Assembly: GCA_958430865.1 (NCBI GenBank)
Contig: CAUDNR010004411.1
Span: forward strand, 195,263-246,866
Direction of reading: 5' to 3'
Origin: Entrophospora sp. SA101
Lineage: Eukaryota; Glomeromycota; Glomeromycetes; Entrophosporales; Entrophosporaceae
DNA length: 51,604 nt
Positions 1 to 10,602 of this stretch are shown one piece after another (within the stretch, counting starts at the first letter, position 1; each line of letters begins with the position of its first letter). Below the pieces are notes generated by a model. That model worked only from the letters and a program-made list of their open reading frames with translations. It made no database searches and was not told the origin of the DNA. A program made the translations under genes and the position numbers.

Positions 1-99
1 GAGTTTTTAAAATTAGATCAAATTTTCGGGGGTCAATTTTCCTTTTTCTGTGTAACAAATTTTGATTTTGTATTTACGTACACAAAATGAGTTATTTAC

Positions 100-128
100 C
101 TCGGAGGTGGTTTTTGCTGTAGACAGTC
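100..128 (+). repeat. 29-bp dispersed repeat, copy 1
   Basis: The 29 bases starting CTCGGAGGTGG and ending GTAGACAGTC recur exactly at 5924-5952. The flanks differ, so this is the conserved core of an older dispersed repeat or transposon end. Confidence 0.7.
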
Positions 129-705
129 ACATATGTGAACTGAATTAAAAAATTCAATATTAATACAAGAGAAATATTATTATAATCCTCATGTGACTGG
201 CTGTCTTTAATGTGCCAATTACGTTTGAGGCAATTATGTTTAGAATGAGAAAATCTCCATTAATGAATTGATTATACTTAGAAATCCACAGATTACATGT
301 TATATAAATCATTAATTAATCAATTACATAAAATTATTTCTTAAATTTTTTATAAAGGCCAATAAACAAACAAAAGCAGCAATATAATAATAACATACAG
401 TCAACCAAGTCAAATATGGTTGCTTTTAGCAATTCACAAAATCCTTTTATTAAACAGTGTAAAATTCACCAGAAAATAATTTACCATTTTACAAGGGGTT
501 TTCATACAGAATTAATGAAAATTGCTAAAGATAATGAAATAAGTCAAGAAACAATTCCGAAAATGGATTGCTGCAGTCTGCAAATTGACCAGCTGCGAGT
601 GAAAGGTTTGTTATACATGTACACAGTCAGCACTTGATATAGTGAACCTACCTACTATATAGTAAATTGTCCAATATAACGAAGTTGGGAAATTTCATTA
701 TAAAC

Positions 706-733
706 TTTGAAATTCACACGTGTGAATTTCAAA
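706..733. repeat. Perfect 28-bp palindrome with CACGTG core
   Basis: Positions 706-733 equal their own reverse complement over 28 bases, centred on CACGTG (an E-box-type core). It could be a dimeric transcription-factor site or a small palindromic repeat. It lies about 1.5 kb from the start codon of the membrane protein gene at 2250, at the 3' side of that gene, so no target is obvious. Confidence 0.75.
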
Positions 734-1203
734 TTAGCCAATCAGAAGCATTTAACGGTGGCTTAATTATCTAAACATAAATTTATCAAAGGGACGGAAG
801 AGATATCAACTCATAGTCAGCTCAAGTTTTTTTGCTGGTCCAACATCTTTTCATTATTTATTATTATAAATAGAACTCCTGACGAACTGGCAGTACTCAA
901 CTTTAACTATTCTATATACAATGCAATCATTTTCGTAACACTTAAATTTTCCTTTTGTTTCGTTAAATAAAATAAAGAAACAAGCGTTTCCGTTTTAAGT
1001 AAAGATTTACCACGGTATCATATCATGTGGCTATTATTACTATTACCATATTACTATTATTCCATTATACAATAATAATAGAGTAAAATATAAAGATGAA
1101 TTAAAAACAGCGAAAATAAAGTTGCTTCGATCGATAAATTGTCATGCTCGAGTTCAACTGTGCGGGTTGAAGCTGAGGGATCTGATGGTATATTGGTAGA
1201 TAT

Positions 1204-2250
1204 TCACCTTTCCAAATCAAAAAGGCAGGAGCTTATTATACATGAGTTTCCAAACACACCAACCCATAGTGTCGATTTATTGATCAGCAGAGTTAGCATA
1301 AACAAATGGAATGTTATTGCAATACCGGAGAAAACAAAATAAGCATGAATAACTTTATTGACGTTTACTTTTTTTTCTTTTAAAAAATCACGTCCAAAAT
1401 TAATGTGACAAATGCATCCCACAAGACTGTTGAACGTCCATATAATGCACAATACCGCAAGAAATTTGGATCTACAAAAAAATCCGATTGGAGGAGTGTA
1501 ATAGGCCATGCCTACTGATACCCAAGACAATGCCATTGAGGATAAAGCGGTAAATGTAAACATAAACTTTATATGTAAAGGGTTTTTGTCAAATCGTCTT
1601 ATTGTGAACTCTTCACCCCGTTCAGTGAATTCGTTTTGTATAGCCTTTATGTCTTCATTCTCTTCTAACGCTCTTATTAAACGACCCTCTAACTCTATTT
1701 CAGGGTCCTTGACTACAACTATCCCTGTTCCAAATGTTCGCTTCATAATCACCCCAAAAGTCCAAAGAAATAACAGAGTTAAAAAGGGCCAATCTTCAAG
1801 AGTACATGGTCCTACCACCCCGGAAATTCCCGCAATAATTCCAACAGTTATATAATATGCTGATGCTAACGAGGACAATCGATCCAACACAGATGCTGTT
1901 GCTGTACAATTCTCAATAATCTTTTTTTGCGTTGAAGTAATTATCATATCTTTAACGTGAAGGCCGACTGGTCGAAAGTCAAGTATTTTTTTATCTGTTG
2001 TAATAAAAGATTTTGCCGGGAGCCAGTATATGCACATTTCCACTGGGTCATCTTTTATATTCAAGTAGTAAAACAGAGCTGTGAAAGGACAACCAAGACA
2101 TCTAAAAATCCAAGACAGTTTATGTATCAAAGATCCAAATGGTGATGTCCCTAATGTTGTAACAACAGGGATGAGACCCAACACATATTGTGGTATGGGT
2201 TCTTGCAATTTACAAATTGTTTGAAAAATTTCCGCGCCTTCTTGTGACAT
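1204..2250 (-). CDS. Multi-pass membrane protein of unknown function, 348 aa
   Basis: This is an uninterrupted 348-codon frame starting MSQEGAEIFQT and ending in a normal stop. I do not recognise the family. Several hydrophobic stretches look like membrane helices: around residues 20-35, 130-150, 155-175, 230-250, 260-285 and 305-340. A soluble acidic/basic segment between about residues 175 and 225 (ELEGRLIRALEENED, then FTERGEEFTIRRF) probably lies in the cytosol. There are no introns and no signal peptide. The start is the first ATG of the frame and has a TATA-like run about 40 bp upstream. Shorter frames on the opposite strand are shadows. It is most likely a lineage-specific fungal integral membrane protein. 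Confidence 0.75.
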   Translation of the reverse strand: MSQEGAEIFQTICKLQEPIPQYVLGLIPVVTTLGTSPFGSLIHKLSWIFRCLGCPFTALFYYLNIKDDPVEMCIYWLPAKSFITTDKKILDFRPVGLHVKDMIITSTQKKIIENCTATASVLDRLSSLASAYYITVGIIAGISGVVGPCTLEDWPFLTLLFLWTFGVIMKRTFGTGIVVVKDPEIELEGRLIRALEENEDIKAIQNEFTERGEEFTIRRFDKNPLHIKFMFTFTALSSMALSWVSVGMAYYTPPIGFFCRSKFLAVLCIIWTFNSLVGCICHINFGRDFLKEKKVNVNKVIHAYFVFSGIAITFHLFMLTLLINKSTLWVGVFGNSCIISSCLFDLER

Positions 2251-2290
2251 TTTTGTCTTAAAATTATTAAGTCATGAATTTAACTTGATT

Positions 2291-2300
2291 TATATATATA
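2291..2300 (-). promoter_or_regulatory. TATA-like element upstream of the membrane protein gene
   Basis: An alternating TATATATATA run sits 41-50 bp upstream of the minus-strand ATG at 2250, at a plausible core-promoter distance. The background is AT-rich, so this is suggestive only. Confidence 0.35.
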
Positions 2301-3427
2301 AATCAATTTCATATTCCCAAATCAAAACATTCATTCATGATTTGTTTTGAATCGAAATTTGATTACAAATAATTTTTACTGGAGGTCTTAACTTGGGGCA
2401 TTGAATAAAAATGACAGACTATTGTTGAACTCAGTGTGATTTTACATCCTTTATTCTACAATCGCATATTTTTACCAAATTTATTTATTATTGTCAACTG
2501 ATTGTTGAACAAGTTATCATAAATAATATATATAGATTTATTTGATAATCATAAAAATCAAAATTGGTCAACTTATTAAAATTTTGTTAACATAATACAA
2601 ATTTATCTTATCAAGAGTTTGATTCTGCTTCTCCTTTATCAGTAAAGTGTGATTGTTTTTCGCTATTTCACCCTAATTCTTTCAATAAAAATAATTGCAT
2701 TGCATAATATTAGTTTATGTTACACATCAAAATCATGTGTTGATCATCTGATACAAATTTTGATCATTTCCAATTTGTTTAGAGACAGATTCCGCAATTT
2801 GAATATTGAATGTAAATTAATAGTTATTATTTGTTATTCCGTGCATGGTATTATAAATTTATCTTTACATTCACCAACTATCCAATCACCGAAAAATAAA
2901 ATTCCTTTTGGTGGTAGCCTCAACATTCTAAAATTCTTGTATTTACAAATATCCTTGGCGCTGTTAGTATGACACCACCACTATATATATCTCTTTCTTT
3001 GTTAAGAACATACCATTTAAAGAAGAAATTATTTGGTTCGAGATGTCACATGACAGCACATCATTAATCTTTACGTGATCCCATTAATTTGATCTTATCT
3101 TTAATAATGGTACAACAAAATTGGATAAAATAAGTATTCACTCACTGCCAAACAATACTTGTAAAACCATGTGGATCGATATTTTGACAATATAAATTTA
3201 TTTTTTAAGAATCATATATAATAATGGAATAATTATGCATTTTTTTTTAAAAATATAAAAAAAATTGTATTCAAATAAATATAATTTTTTATGAAATTTT
3301 AATATACATATCTACAAACAAAATCTCTTTCCAACTGCTCCTAGGATAAAAAAACCCATTTTTTAAAAAAATATCAAATTTAAATAATATTATATAAAAA
3401 ATTATAAAAAGTACCGACCATCATAAT
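2301..3427. other. Intergenic region, possible small minus-strand coding relic
   Basis: Mostly AT-rich noncoding DNA. On the minus strand, 2980-2834 is open and reads like protein (for example LPPKGILFFGDWIVGE followed by a stop), but it lacks a convincing start. It may be the last exon of an unrecognised gene or a relic. The plus-strand frame across the same bases looks like a shadow. Confidence 0.4.
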
Positions 3428-4180
3428 TTAAACATCCAATAATAAACGTCGAGGATCTTCCACTTGTTCCTTAATTGTCTTCAAGAATGTAACAGCCTCA
3501 CGTCCATCAATCAATCGATGATCATAAGTCAAGGCAACATACATCATAGGACGAATCTCAATCTATATCCATAAAATCATTATCTTTAACCATTATAACT
3601 TTTTACGTTTCTATTTAAGAAGGTTTATTAAACACCTACCTTTCCATTTATAGCAACAGGGCGTTCTTTTGTAACATGCATACCAAGAATTGCACTTTGT
3701 GGAAGATTGATGATTGGAGTGCCAAATAACGATCCATAAACACCGCCATTAGATATAGTAAATGTTCCACCTGTCATATCTTCGATAGTAATTTTTCCCT
3801 CTCTAGCCTATAATTTTTTATAAATACAAATAAAAATAATAATAAGCAAAATAATCGAGCAATATAATTCCATAATAAAAAACATAAAAATAATGACTCC
3901 AACTAACCTTTACACCCAATTCAGCAATCGCCTTTTCAATTTCAATAAAAGATAACAAATGTGCATTTCTAACAACTGGAGTTACAAGACCTTTTGGTGT
4001 AGCTACAGCAACGCTAACATCAACATAATCTCTATAGATAATGCTATCACCATCAATAGAAGCATTGACAGAAGGAATCTCTTGAAGTGCTACAACAGAT
4101 GCCTTTACAAATGGAGGAAGGAATCCAAGTTTTATATTATGCTTTTTCATTACCGCATCTTTGTAAGTAGCAGAAAGTGT
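3428..4180 (-). pseudogene. KGD2: 3' fragment of dihydrolipoamide succinyltransferase (2-oxoglutarate dehydrogenase E2)
   Basis: Three exons with GT..AG introns encode the C-terminal catalytic core of the E2 subunit of the mitochondrial 2-oxoglutarate dehydrogenase complex, which transfers succinyl to CoA in the TCA cycle. The exons are about 4165-3908, 3817-3640 and 3562-3428. Visible hallmarks are [20 protein letters not shown], then [20 protein letters not shown], then [15 protein letters not shown], and the active-site motif [13 protein letters not shown], which holds the catalytic His and Asp. The frame ends in a normal stop after LLLDV. Upstream of about 4165 the match to the family stops and a transposon-derived gene begins on the other strand at 4179. 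The lipoyl domain, the subunit-binding domain and half of the core are therefore missing. I call it a truncated copy; a complete KGD2 should exist elsewhere because the enzyme is a housekeeping function. Confidence 0.88.
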
Positions 4181-5509
4181 GAAAAATTTTATACTAAACT
4201 ATGCTGATTTACATGGATTGCCATCTCCAATGAGACTTCGTGATAATTCAGACCCATATATTTATCTAGGAACTCAAAACAGTTATAGTTCAATTTTTCA
4301 TGAATATGAAAAATGTTTTGAAGATAGTCTTGTTGACACATCTATACTAAATATAAAGTATAAAACTTTTCACAAACTCTGGACTCAATTAACACCACAC
4401 ATTAAGTTTTTAAATTCTTCAAATGATCTATGTGAAAATTGTGAAACTTTTAGATTAAAATTATTTAAATTTAAATCATTAAATGAGGAGGATGAAGAGA
4501 TTGACATGCAATTCAAGTTTGATGAACATCTTGCAGCTGCAGATTGTGAAAGACAACATTATAATAATGTTAGAAAAAAATGTAAAAATAATCCAACATT
4601 AACTCACATCTGTTATGATTGGGCTCAAAGTGTTGCTGCACCATATTCACCTCTACAAGTTGGCTCAATTTATTTTAAAATTCCTTTTAAAATAAATATC
4701 TTTGGTATATGTACTCAAAGAGATAATGGAGATAATTTTCAGCTAAATTATACAATAGGGGAAGATGAATTACCAGAAGGAATATCAAAAGGGGCAAATA
4801 CAACTTTGAATATGGTTTTTGATTTTCTTCAAAAGATTCATGGTGGTGGTGAAAAAGAAATACAACTTTGAATATGGTTTTTGATTTTCTTCAAAAGATT
4901 CGTGGTGGTGAAAAAGATCTATATGTGACATGTGATAATTGTTCAGGACAAAATAAAAATAACTTATCACTCTGGTTTTGGTCATGGTTAATAATGTTGG
5001 GTTGGTATGAAAATATCTATATAAATTTTATGATCCCTGGACATACTAAATTTATTTGTGATGGATTTTTTGGATCAATCAAAAAAGTATATAGAAATAG
5101 ATGTATTAATACTGTTGATCATGTTGAAGAGGCTATAAATGATTCAACAATAGAAAATAATAATAAATCTCTTAGATATAAAAATGGTGTAGGTTGGAGA
5201 TGGTATAACTTTAACACATTATTCAAAGATAATTTTAGAAATTTGCCAAATATAACAAAATACCATCATTTTCATTTTAGTAGTAATGGTGATGATATTG
5301 GAAAAGTTTATGTTTCTAAAAAATCTGGTGACTCAAAAATTCCTTTTAAACTTTTAAAGAATAATGACTTTAATAAGGATGACCAATTAAATATTCTTGA
5401 GGCTGCTCCATTAACAGATGATAGAAAAAGATATCTGTATACAAAAATTTGTCAACATGTAGAAGATCCACTTAAAGATATTCTTTGTCCAGAGCCTAGT
5501 ACTTATTAA
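4179..5509 (+). pseudogene. DUF7869-type transposon protein, frameshifted by a 62-bp tandem duplication
   Basis: Two overlapping frames, 4179-4871 and 4868-5509, are the two halves of one protein of about 420 residues. The second half contains the family signature VTCDNCSGQNKNN, then MIPGHTKF and DGFFGSIKKVYRN, followed by an ITKYHHFHF motif. I recognise this as the DUF7869 domain of transposon-encoded proteins in fungi and animals, by recall and not by search. The N-terminal half has a CENC Cys motif. A direct duplication at 4797-4917 shifts the frame, so the current sequence is broken. Trp codons here are ordinary TGG. The 5' end abuts the truncated KGD2 fragment with no intergenic space. 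It is related to the fragment at 8023-8460 and its copies. Confidence 0.8.
4797..4917 (+). repeat. 62-bp tandem duplication inside the transposon gene
   Basis: The unit beginning AATACAACTTTGAATATGG at 4797 restarts at 4859. The second unit differs by one base change and lacks one GGT triplet. A 62-bp insertion is not a multiple of three, which explains the frame change between the two halves of the surrounding gene. Confidence 0.9.
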
Positions 5510-6945
5510 TTTTGATCTGTTATTTATTATTATTTTTTTTTTAATAAAGGCAGTATCCTGCCCATATAATTTTATTAGAATAAAGTAAATATAATAAAAA
5601 TAATTCACAAAATAAATTCCAAATTAACTTTATATGAGGCTATTCCTCTTGAAAATAATTAAAATATATATATACACACTCATACATATTTAAATTTAAC
5701 ATTTCAGATATGCCAATTTATTATTATTTAAATTATCACGTGTAACAATAAAAAATGGGGTATGTAGATCAATTTCATTCTACACGCAAATTACTTTAAA
5801 AAAATATCCGGCCTACAATTTCCCATGTTTTTATTAAGAAAACAGGGTCTGATATCTTCACAAGTTATAATCTACATGTCACAGGATGGTATTATGTAAA
5901 AAACACAAATTTGGTCAAAAGAGCTCGGAGGTGGTTTTTGCTGTAGACAGTCCCAAATGCGAATTGTTTTATTTTTTGACAGAGCCCAAGATGACAAAAC
6001 GCGAATCTCCTAAAGAAGTGTTAATAATAGAGGTACTATTTTTTATTTGTATTGATGTCTTTTAGTTATTATAAATATTTAATTGGAATCAAAACGCAGA
6101 GCAGATCTTGCTGGGGTAATTATAAGATCCTTATCAATAACAAACGATTGGTATTTTTCTTTTCGTAATCATTATTAAGATATAATTATAATATTATAAT
6201 TACAAGATATCAAGGCAGCACTACTGACTGTTGCAGAAGAGACATTGAAACACTCATGCTACCTTGAACACTACTGAATCATAAAATCGATCACAAAACT
6301 ACACAAATAACATAATTTAATTTACGATTCAGGTTGTGAATGATTTTTTGTATTTACTAACATTGAAATAATTAATAAATTAATAGTACTTTAGGCTAGG
6401 GTTTCTATTTGAATTATTCGTTATTTTATATGATCTTCGTCGCGCTAACCAAATATTAACATTAAAAAAAATTCTTAGAACGTAACAACTACAATTAAAC
6501 TCAATTTAAAAATAAAATATTTACTGGTGCTAATCAAGATAACGATAAAAAATAATGAATGCTTTTCTTAAATTATGAAATAATAAAAAAATTTTACTAA
6601 TTAACACAAAAAAAAGATTTAACATTTGCCGTGTCACGATCTCCTTCCAAAACTCGCAAGTCGTGCGACTTCCGTGCAGTTTTCTCACCGATTGTCTCCT
6701 TTTGCACTTGGTCTTGGCGCGATCAACGTTTTCACCATATTTAGCAAAAATTGTGTCGTATATACGGCAAATGTTTTGTTTTATAAAGCAGGTTGCAATT
6801 GCATTTAAATTGAGTTGCGTTGAATTGAATCGTAAAGCAATGCATTGAAATTGCAATTGAAACCGAAAAATCTTTGTTTTTTTTTTTTATTTTTCAGAAA
6901 AAAAAATACAAATAGGAATGAAAAAAATACAAAGAATAATAAAAA
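5510..6945. other. Intergenic region with transposon-protein relic on minus strand
   Basis: AT-rich with one 29-bp repeat copy at 5924-5952. Around 6625-6765 on the minus strand the sequence reads like coding DNA (KYGENVDRAKTKCKRRQSVR, then CEFWKEIV), with clearly higher G+C than its surroundings. It is probably a broken exon of a transposon gene. No intact gene is visible. Confidence 0.45.
5924..5952 (+). repeat. 29-bp dispersed repeat, copy 2
   Basis: Exact match to 100-128 in the same orientation. The two copies bracket the membrane protein, KGD2 fragment and DUF7869 gene. Confidence 0.7.
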
Positions 6946-7254
6946 TTATTCAGTGTCACAACTCTCATCACCGTCATCATTTTCAATGTTGTACGAATTT
7001 TCTAGTGCATCCGTATAACCTTTATTGTTGCTGACAACTTCGTTCATTGTATGTGTCAGTTTCGTTGCCCTTGATGTGCTTGATTCTTCCTTTGGGTCAT
7101 GGGCTGCACTTCTTCTTTTTTTACCCGACTCCCTGATGTGATTTGTGGCCTTTCTCCTGCTGTTGGAACTCATGGATTGTTCCTCAAAATCCGGATGTTT
7201 GGATTTTAATGCTTTGCGTGGGGATTTCTTATCATCGTTGTTGTTGGTCTTTTC
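6946..7254 (-). pseudogene. C-terminal fragment of a lineage-specific, probably transposon-encoded protein
   Basis: An open minus-strand frame begins just inside 7254 after an upstream stop and ends at 6946. It is hydrophilic, with a basic stretch (SSNSRRKATNHIRESGKKRR, NLS-like) and an acidic tail ending ...DGDESCDTE-stop. The frame at 40636-40845 and its inverted copy end in a related way (TKLT/AKLT block, NN-containing middle, final SxDTE), so the two are probably the same family. I cannot name it. The 5' part is missing or lies in another exon. Confidence 0.4.
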
Positions 7255-7261
7255 AACCCTC

Positions 7262-7510
7262 GGGTAATTTCACTTTATCAATTATTCAAATAATTATATA
7301 GGCGGACTTGGTATAAGTAAGTGTGTTAAAGTCAAGATCTATTTGCAAATCAAGTTTCCAAAATGAATGTTTATTATTATAGGTGGGTTTGATCAAAGTA
7401 AGTCTTAAAGTCGAGATCTATGAAGCTGTTTGTAAAATATATTTAATTAACGTTTTATTATTATCAATTATTCAATAACTATATAGGTAGGTTTGATCGG
7501 TCAAGATCTA
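7262..7510. repeat. Three short direct repeats (ATAGGYGGGTTTGATC / GTCGAGATCTAT)
   Basis: Three spaced copies of a bipartite motif occur near 7300-7350, 7380-7422 and 7486-7512: an ATATAGG(C/T)(G/A)G half followed by TC(A/G)AGATCTAT. The outer edge of the left inverted-repeat arm lies inside this array. Confidence 0.55.
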
Positions 7511-7597
7511 TATAATTAGATTGTTAAAAGTCAATAATGGAATTTTATTACATGCAAAAAAAAAATTTTTTGAGTTGTAAATTTTGATTTATTAATA

Positions 7598-7780
7598 TTA
7601 AATAATTTGTTTGATTTTTTCATACATCGTTCGTGTTTCCTCTTGATCGTATATCTTAAATTGGTTGCGTTTACAATCATTGACGTTCGTTATATTAAGG
7701 TTATTTTGATTATATCGAGAGATATGGTCAAGAGAAGGGTTAGGAAGAGAGTTATTCTTCAACCAACCCTTTAAATACAT
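7598..7780 (-). CDS. Small ORF, 60 aa, unknown
   Basis: A 60-codon frame (starts MYLKGWLKNN, ends EKIKQII). An identical copy sits in the right arm at 38329-38511, and a diverged tandem copy follows there at about 38640-38895. In the diverged copy several residues differ and the frame shifts, so selection on the peptide is not evident. It may be only an open stretch in a repeat. Confidence 0.25.
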   Translation of the reverse strand: MYLKGWLKNNSLPNPSLDHISRYNQNNLNITNVNDCKRNQFKIYDQEETRTMYEKIKQII

Positions 7781-8022
7781 TTTCGAGTAGTACGATTTAA
7801 TTTATTAGACTATTTCAAATGGTTGCTTCCAGCTTCTAAATTCGAACCATTTAATTAAACAATTGTTCGTGAAGTGATTGTTGACAAAATGAATCAAACC
7901 CACATTAAATGTTTATTTTTAAATTCACGATTTTAATTGGTCAATCAATCAACAATTGTTAAAATTTTGTGTTACCAGAACAGTCTCTCCTGTAATAACG
8001 TTGTATATATAATAATTTTGGG

Positions 8023-8460
8023 ATGATTAAAAAACTCTATAGAATAACAAGAGTGGATTGTCTAGATCATGTGGTTGAGGTAATAAAAAAGTCTAGTCCA
8101 GCAGGATTGAATAAGGCTCAACATTACAAAGGTGGAAAAGGTTTTCAGTACTTAGATATTAAAGCAATTTTGGGAATTTATTTTAAGAAATTACCAAGTA
8201 TACAGAAATATCAACATTTTCTTTTTGAAGCATCTAATTTTGGTACAGTGAAAGTTCAAGAAGTTGCTAATGGACCTTTTACTGAATTCAATTTATTGAA
8301 AATCAAGAAAGCAGATATTTTTGAAGAGATTAAAGCTTTATCTATTTTAGTGTTAACACCTCCTCCTTTGGACTATAAAAGACAAGAATACCTTTATAAT
8401 AACATTCACCCATTTGTAAAGGATGAGTTTAAAGACATCACTTGTCCCAAGCCAGCATAA
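8023..8460 (+). pseudogene. C-terminal part of a DUF7869-type transposon protein (left-arm copy)
   Basis: The 145-codon frame aligns with the end of the 4868-5509 protein: SIKKVYRN/MIKKLYRI, then VDHVEE/LDHVVE, then LPNITKYHHFHF/LPSIQKYQHFLF, then a KILCPEP/KDITCPKPA tail. Only the last third of the domain is present and the start codon is just the first internal Met, so this is a 5'-truncated relic. Identical copies are at 37649-38086 (right arm) and 51300-51604 (third copy, running off the window). It is always on the strand opposite the adjacent HIT-like gene. Confidence 0.75.
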
Positions 8461-8510
8461 AATGTAATTGAATAATTTTTATACTAGATAAAAAAGGTTA
8501 GATGTCATAA

Positions 8511-9986
8511 TTAACTTTTATTTTTCCTAATTTTAATTATTTTGATAACTAAAACAACTAGGGAGACAAATAGTATTCCACAACCAACCATTCAGTAAAC
8601 TTTCTCTCTTTTATTCTTATTAAGTTGGTTTTCTAATTGAGTTCGGGGAGTTTTACCCCATTTTTGATAGTAGGCTTCCGGGTCTCTTATTTTTTCAGCC
8701 ATTCTTTCATCTTCCATAGTACCTAGAAATTGATTGTCTTTTACAGGCCTGTAATGTCTTCAAAATTTTCTTGAATCTAGGAGCGAAGTATACTGAAAAT
8801 TCAGATGAGGGATAATTTTTACTATAACTTGAAGGGCATTTCTGATTCTTTTATCAAAATTTCTGCAGCTCTTTGGTTAATTTCTCATCTTATTACGGCA
8901 TCAGTAGTAAAATTTTCAGCAGATGCCATTTTTTGTATAAGTTCTTGACAAACTTCACCAATTTGATCTCAAGTTTCTTGATCTACAGCATTGATATCAT
9001 TAGGTAAATGATTTTTGGTGAAGACAACTATACCTCCTATTTCATTGTGTAATCTTGCAGATACTTTGCTCTTTTCTGGAACAATATTATCTTCTGTTGG
9101 TTGAAAGATTGTATTTGCTTGTTCAGTGCCCTCCTGAGAAAAAGCTTTTCATGATACTCCTTAATTCCCCTGCTTCCATAAGCTTCTTTATATTTAGGAA
9201 CAATTCGCATATAAAAATGGGGTGGGTTTTGGGAAGCAAGCGGCCCTATTGGTACACTTACTTTATAGCCTATTGGATTATATGCTTTATTGATTTTATT
9301 AATTGTATCTTTAAGTACTGGTAAAATATCTGCTCATTCTTCTCTAGTTATTTCTTTGAAGTTTTCTGCATGGCGTTTGGTGCACAGTGCTGCATGACCT
9401 TTAGAATTTTGTCTTAAAACTACTCCAGAGGTTATGGTGCCTCCAAAATCAGAGATTCAAGTTTTAAGCATTCCTTTTTTATGTGTTACCATTTTGTCAC
9501 ACATATGACAAACTATTTCACCCTTTGCTGTGCTTTTGGGACAAATGTAACTGGGAGTGTTGTCATCTTTTCAGGAAAAATGCTTATCTTGTTCACCTCT
9601 TTTAATATCTTCTTGGAATTACGACATTGAGAACATTTATGTCCTCTACTGTCTTCATAAGCAGTAACATCTCAGTCCAATATGATCTTACACTGATTAC
9701 AACATATGATAATTCTGTTTCATCTCCCATCCCCTTTTTGGTTAATAACTCTGTACTTAAAAGGTCAATCAAAATTTTCTTTATTTTTAACTTTAGTTAA
9801 GGTTTCTCGAAAGATCTTTTTCTTATTGCGTTCTCATTTTGCACATTCATCTAATTCTTTTTGAATTATGTTTTCAGAACAATCTCAACAACAGAATTCT
9901 TTATGTTCTCTATCTTCTTCATCTCATCAATTAATTTCTAATCCTTCTTTAGTTTGATTACAGTTAAAACATTCTTTTTTGGTCAT
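8511..9986 (-). pseudogene. Zinc-ribbon + degenerate double-HIT protein with TGA = Trp (left-arm copy)
   Basis: Reverse-complement copy of 36123-37598, where the full description is given. With the standard code this stretch is full of TGA stops. With TGA = Trp it resolves into a few long frames separated by frameshifts that are identical in the three copies. Open plus-strand frames across it, such as 9055-9324, are shadows. It lies between the DUF7869 tail (8023-8460, opposite strand) and the small conserved ORF (10189-10479, same strand). Confidence 0.75.
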
Positions 9987-10188
9987 GATTTTTTTATTTA
10001 AACTAACTTTTTTATAAAGTGTTTTACAAAAAAAAAAAAAAAAATCAGTGTTCAATCATGAAAGAGAACTCTTTAAATCATGGCTAGAATGGGACATTAG
10101 TATTGGTTTTAGAAATCTAGTTACTCATTGAGAAAATGCCAAAAAGGAAAAGATAAAATAGATAAAATAGATAATAAATTTGTTCCTA

Positions 10189-10479
10189 TTATTTTTCTTC
10201 TAGAGATCTTGGCTTTTTGTTGGGTAATAATGCATCATCATGATGTTTTCTTTTTCTAATACTTATTATTTTTCTTTCTTCTTGGTAAATTTCATAGGTG
10301 ATTTTTTCTTTCCTTAGATAAGCTTCCAGTGTCTGAGTATCATTCATTTTGAAAATGTAAGGAGCAATTTTTTCACCTTGTTCCTTTTTCAAAATACTTC
10401 TGATGGTGCTATAATTCTTGGGTTCCATAGTAGATCGGATGTAAATGAGTTTCATATTAACTATTTTATCTAGAGACAA
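10189..10479 (-). CDS. Small conserved basic protein of unknown function (left-arm copy)
   Basis: Identical to 35630-35920 and 49281-49571 and related to 31743-32006 (see those entries). The likely start is the internal ATG at 10455 that begins MKLIYIRSTMEPKN, because the diverged relative starts there. The tail has clusters IRKRKHH and NKKPRS that look like a nuclear localisation signal. Confidence 0.65.
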   Translation of the reverse strand: MSLDKIVNMKLIYIRSTMEPKNYSTIRSILKKEQGEKIAPYIFKMNDTQTLEAYLRKEKITYEIYQEERKIISIRKRKHHDDALLPNKKPRSLEEK

Positions 10480-10534
10480 AATGAAATATCGTGATCATAT
10501 TACATTGTAATACAATTGTGATGTTAAACATTAT

Positions 10535-10602
10535 TGATCCCTGAAATTTTTGGTAATACCAATGTTCACTTTGTCTGGTTTTGTTGCAGCATGCCCCATA
10601 TA
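10535..10602 (+). repeat. Conserved ~68-bp block, copy 1
   Basis: Runs from TGATCCCTGAAAT through the palindromic TTGGTAATACCAA and a pyrimidine-rich TTTGTTGCAG to CATGCCCCATATA. Seven copies occur in the window. It reads away from the adjacent small ORF, about 80 bp upstream of that ORF's start. Confidence 0.85.

Larger units (their letters stand above)
1..1203. other. AT-rich intergenic stretch with repeat fragments
   Basis: I see no supportable gene here. An open frame at 416-637 has no recognisable domain and is probably chance. The stretch holds one copy of a 29-bp repeat (100-128), an imperfect inverted pair around 121-136 and 188-206 (the GACAGTCACAT type of motif) that may be a small MITE, and a perfect 28-bp palindrome at 706-733. 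Confidence 0.6.

Noticed and set aside
1508..1855. Plus-strand frame of 115 codons within the membrane protein gene
   Set aside because: Shadow of the 348-codon minus-strand gene, low complexity and no motif.
9055..9324. Open frame of 89 codons on the strand opposite the HIT-like gene (and mirror frames at 36785-37054 and 50436-50705)
   Set aside because: It lies antisense to the table-4 frame that has clear HIT-domain text; it has no motif of its own and is identical in the copies only because the DNA is.
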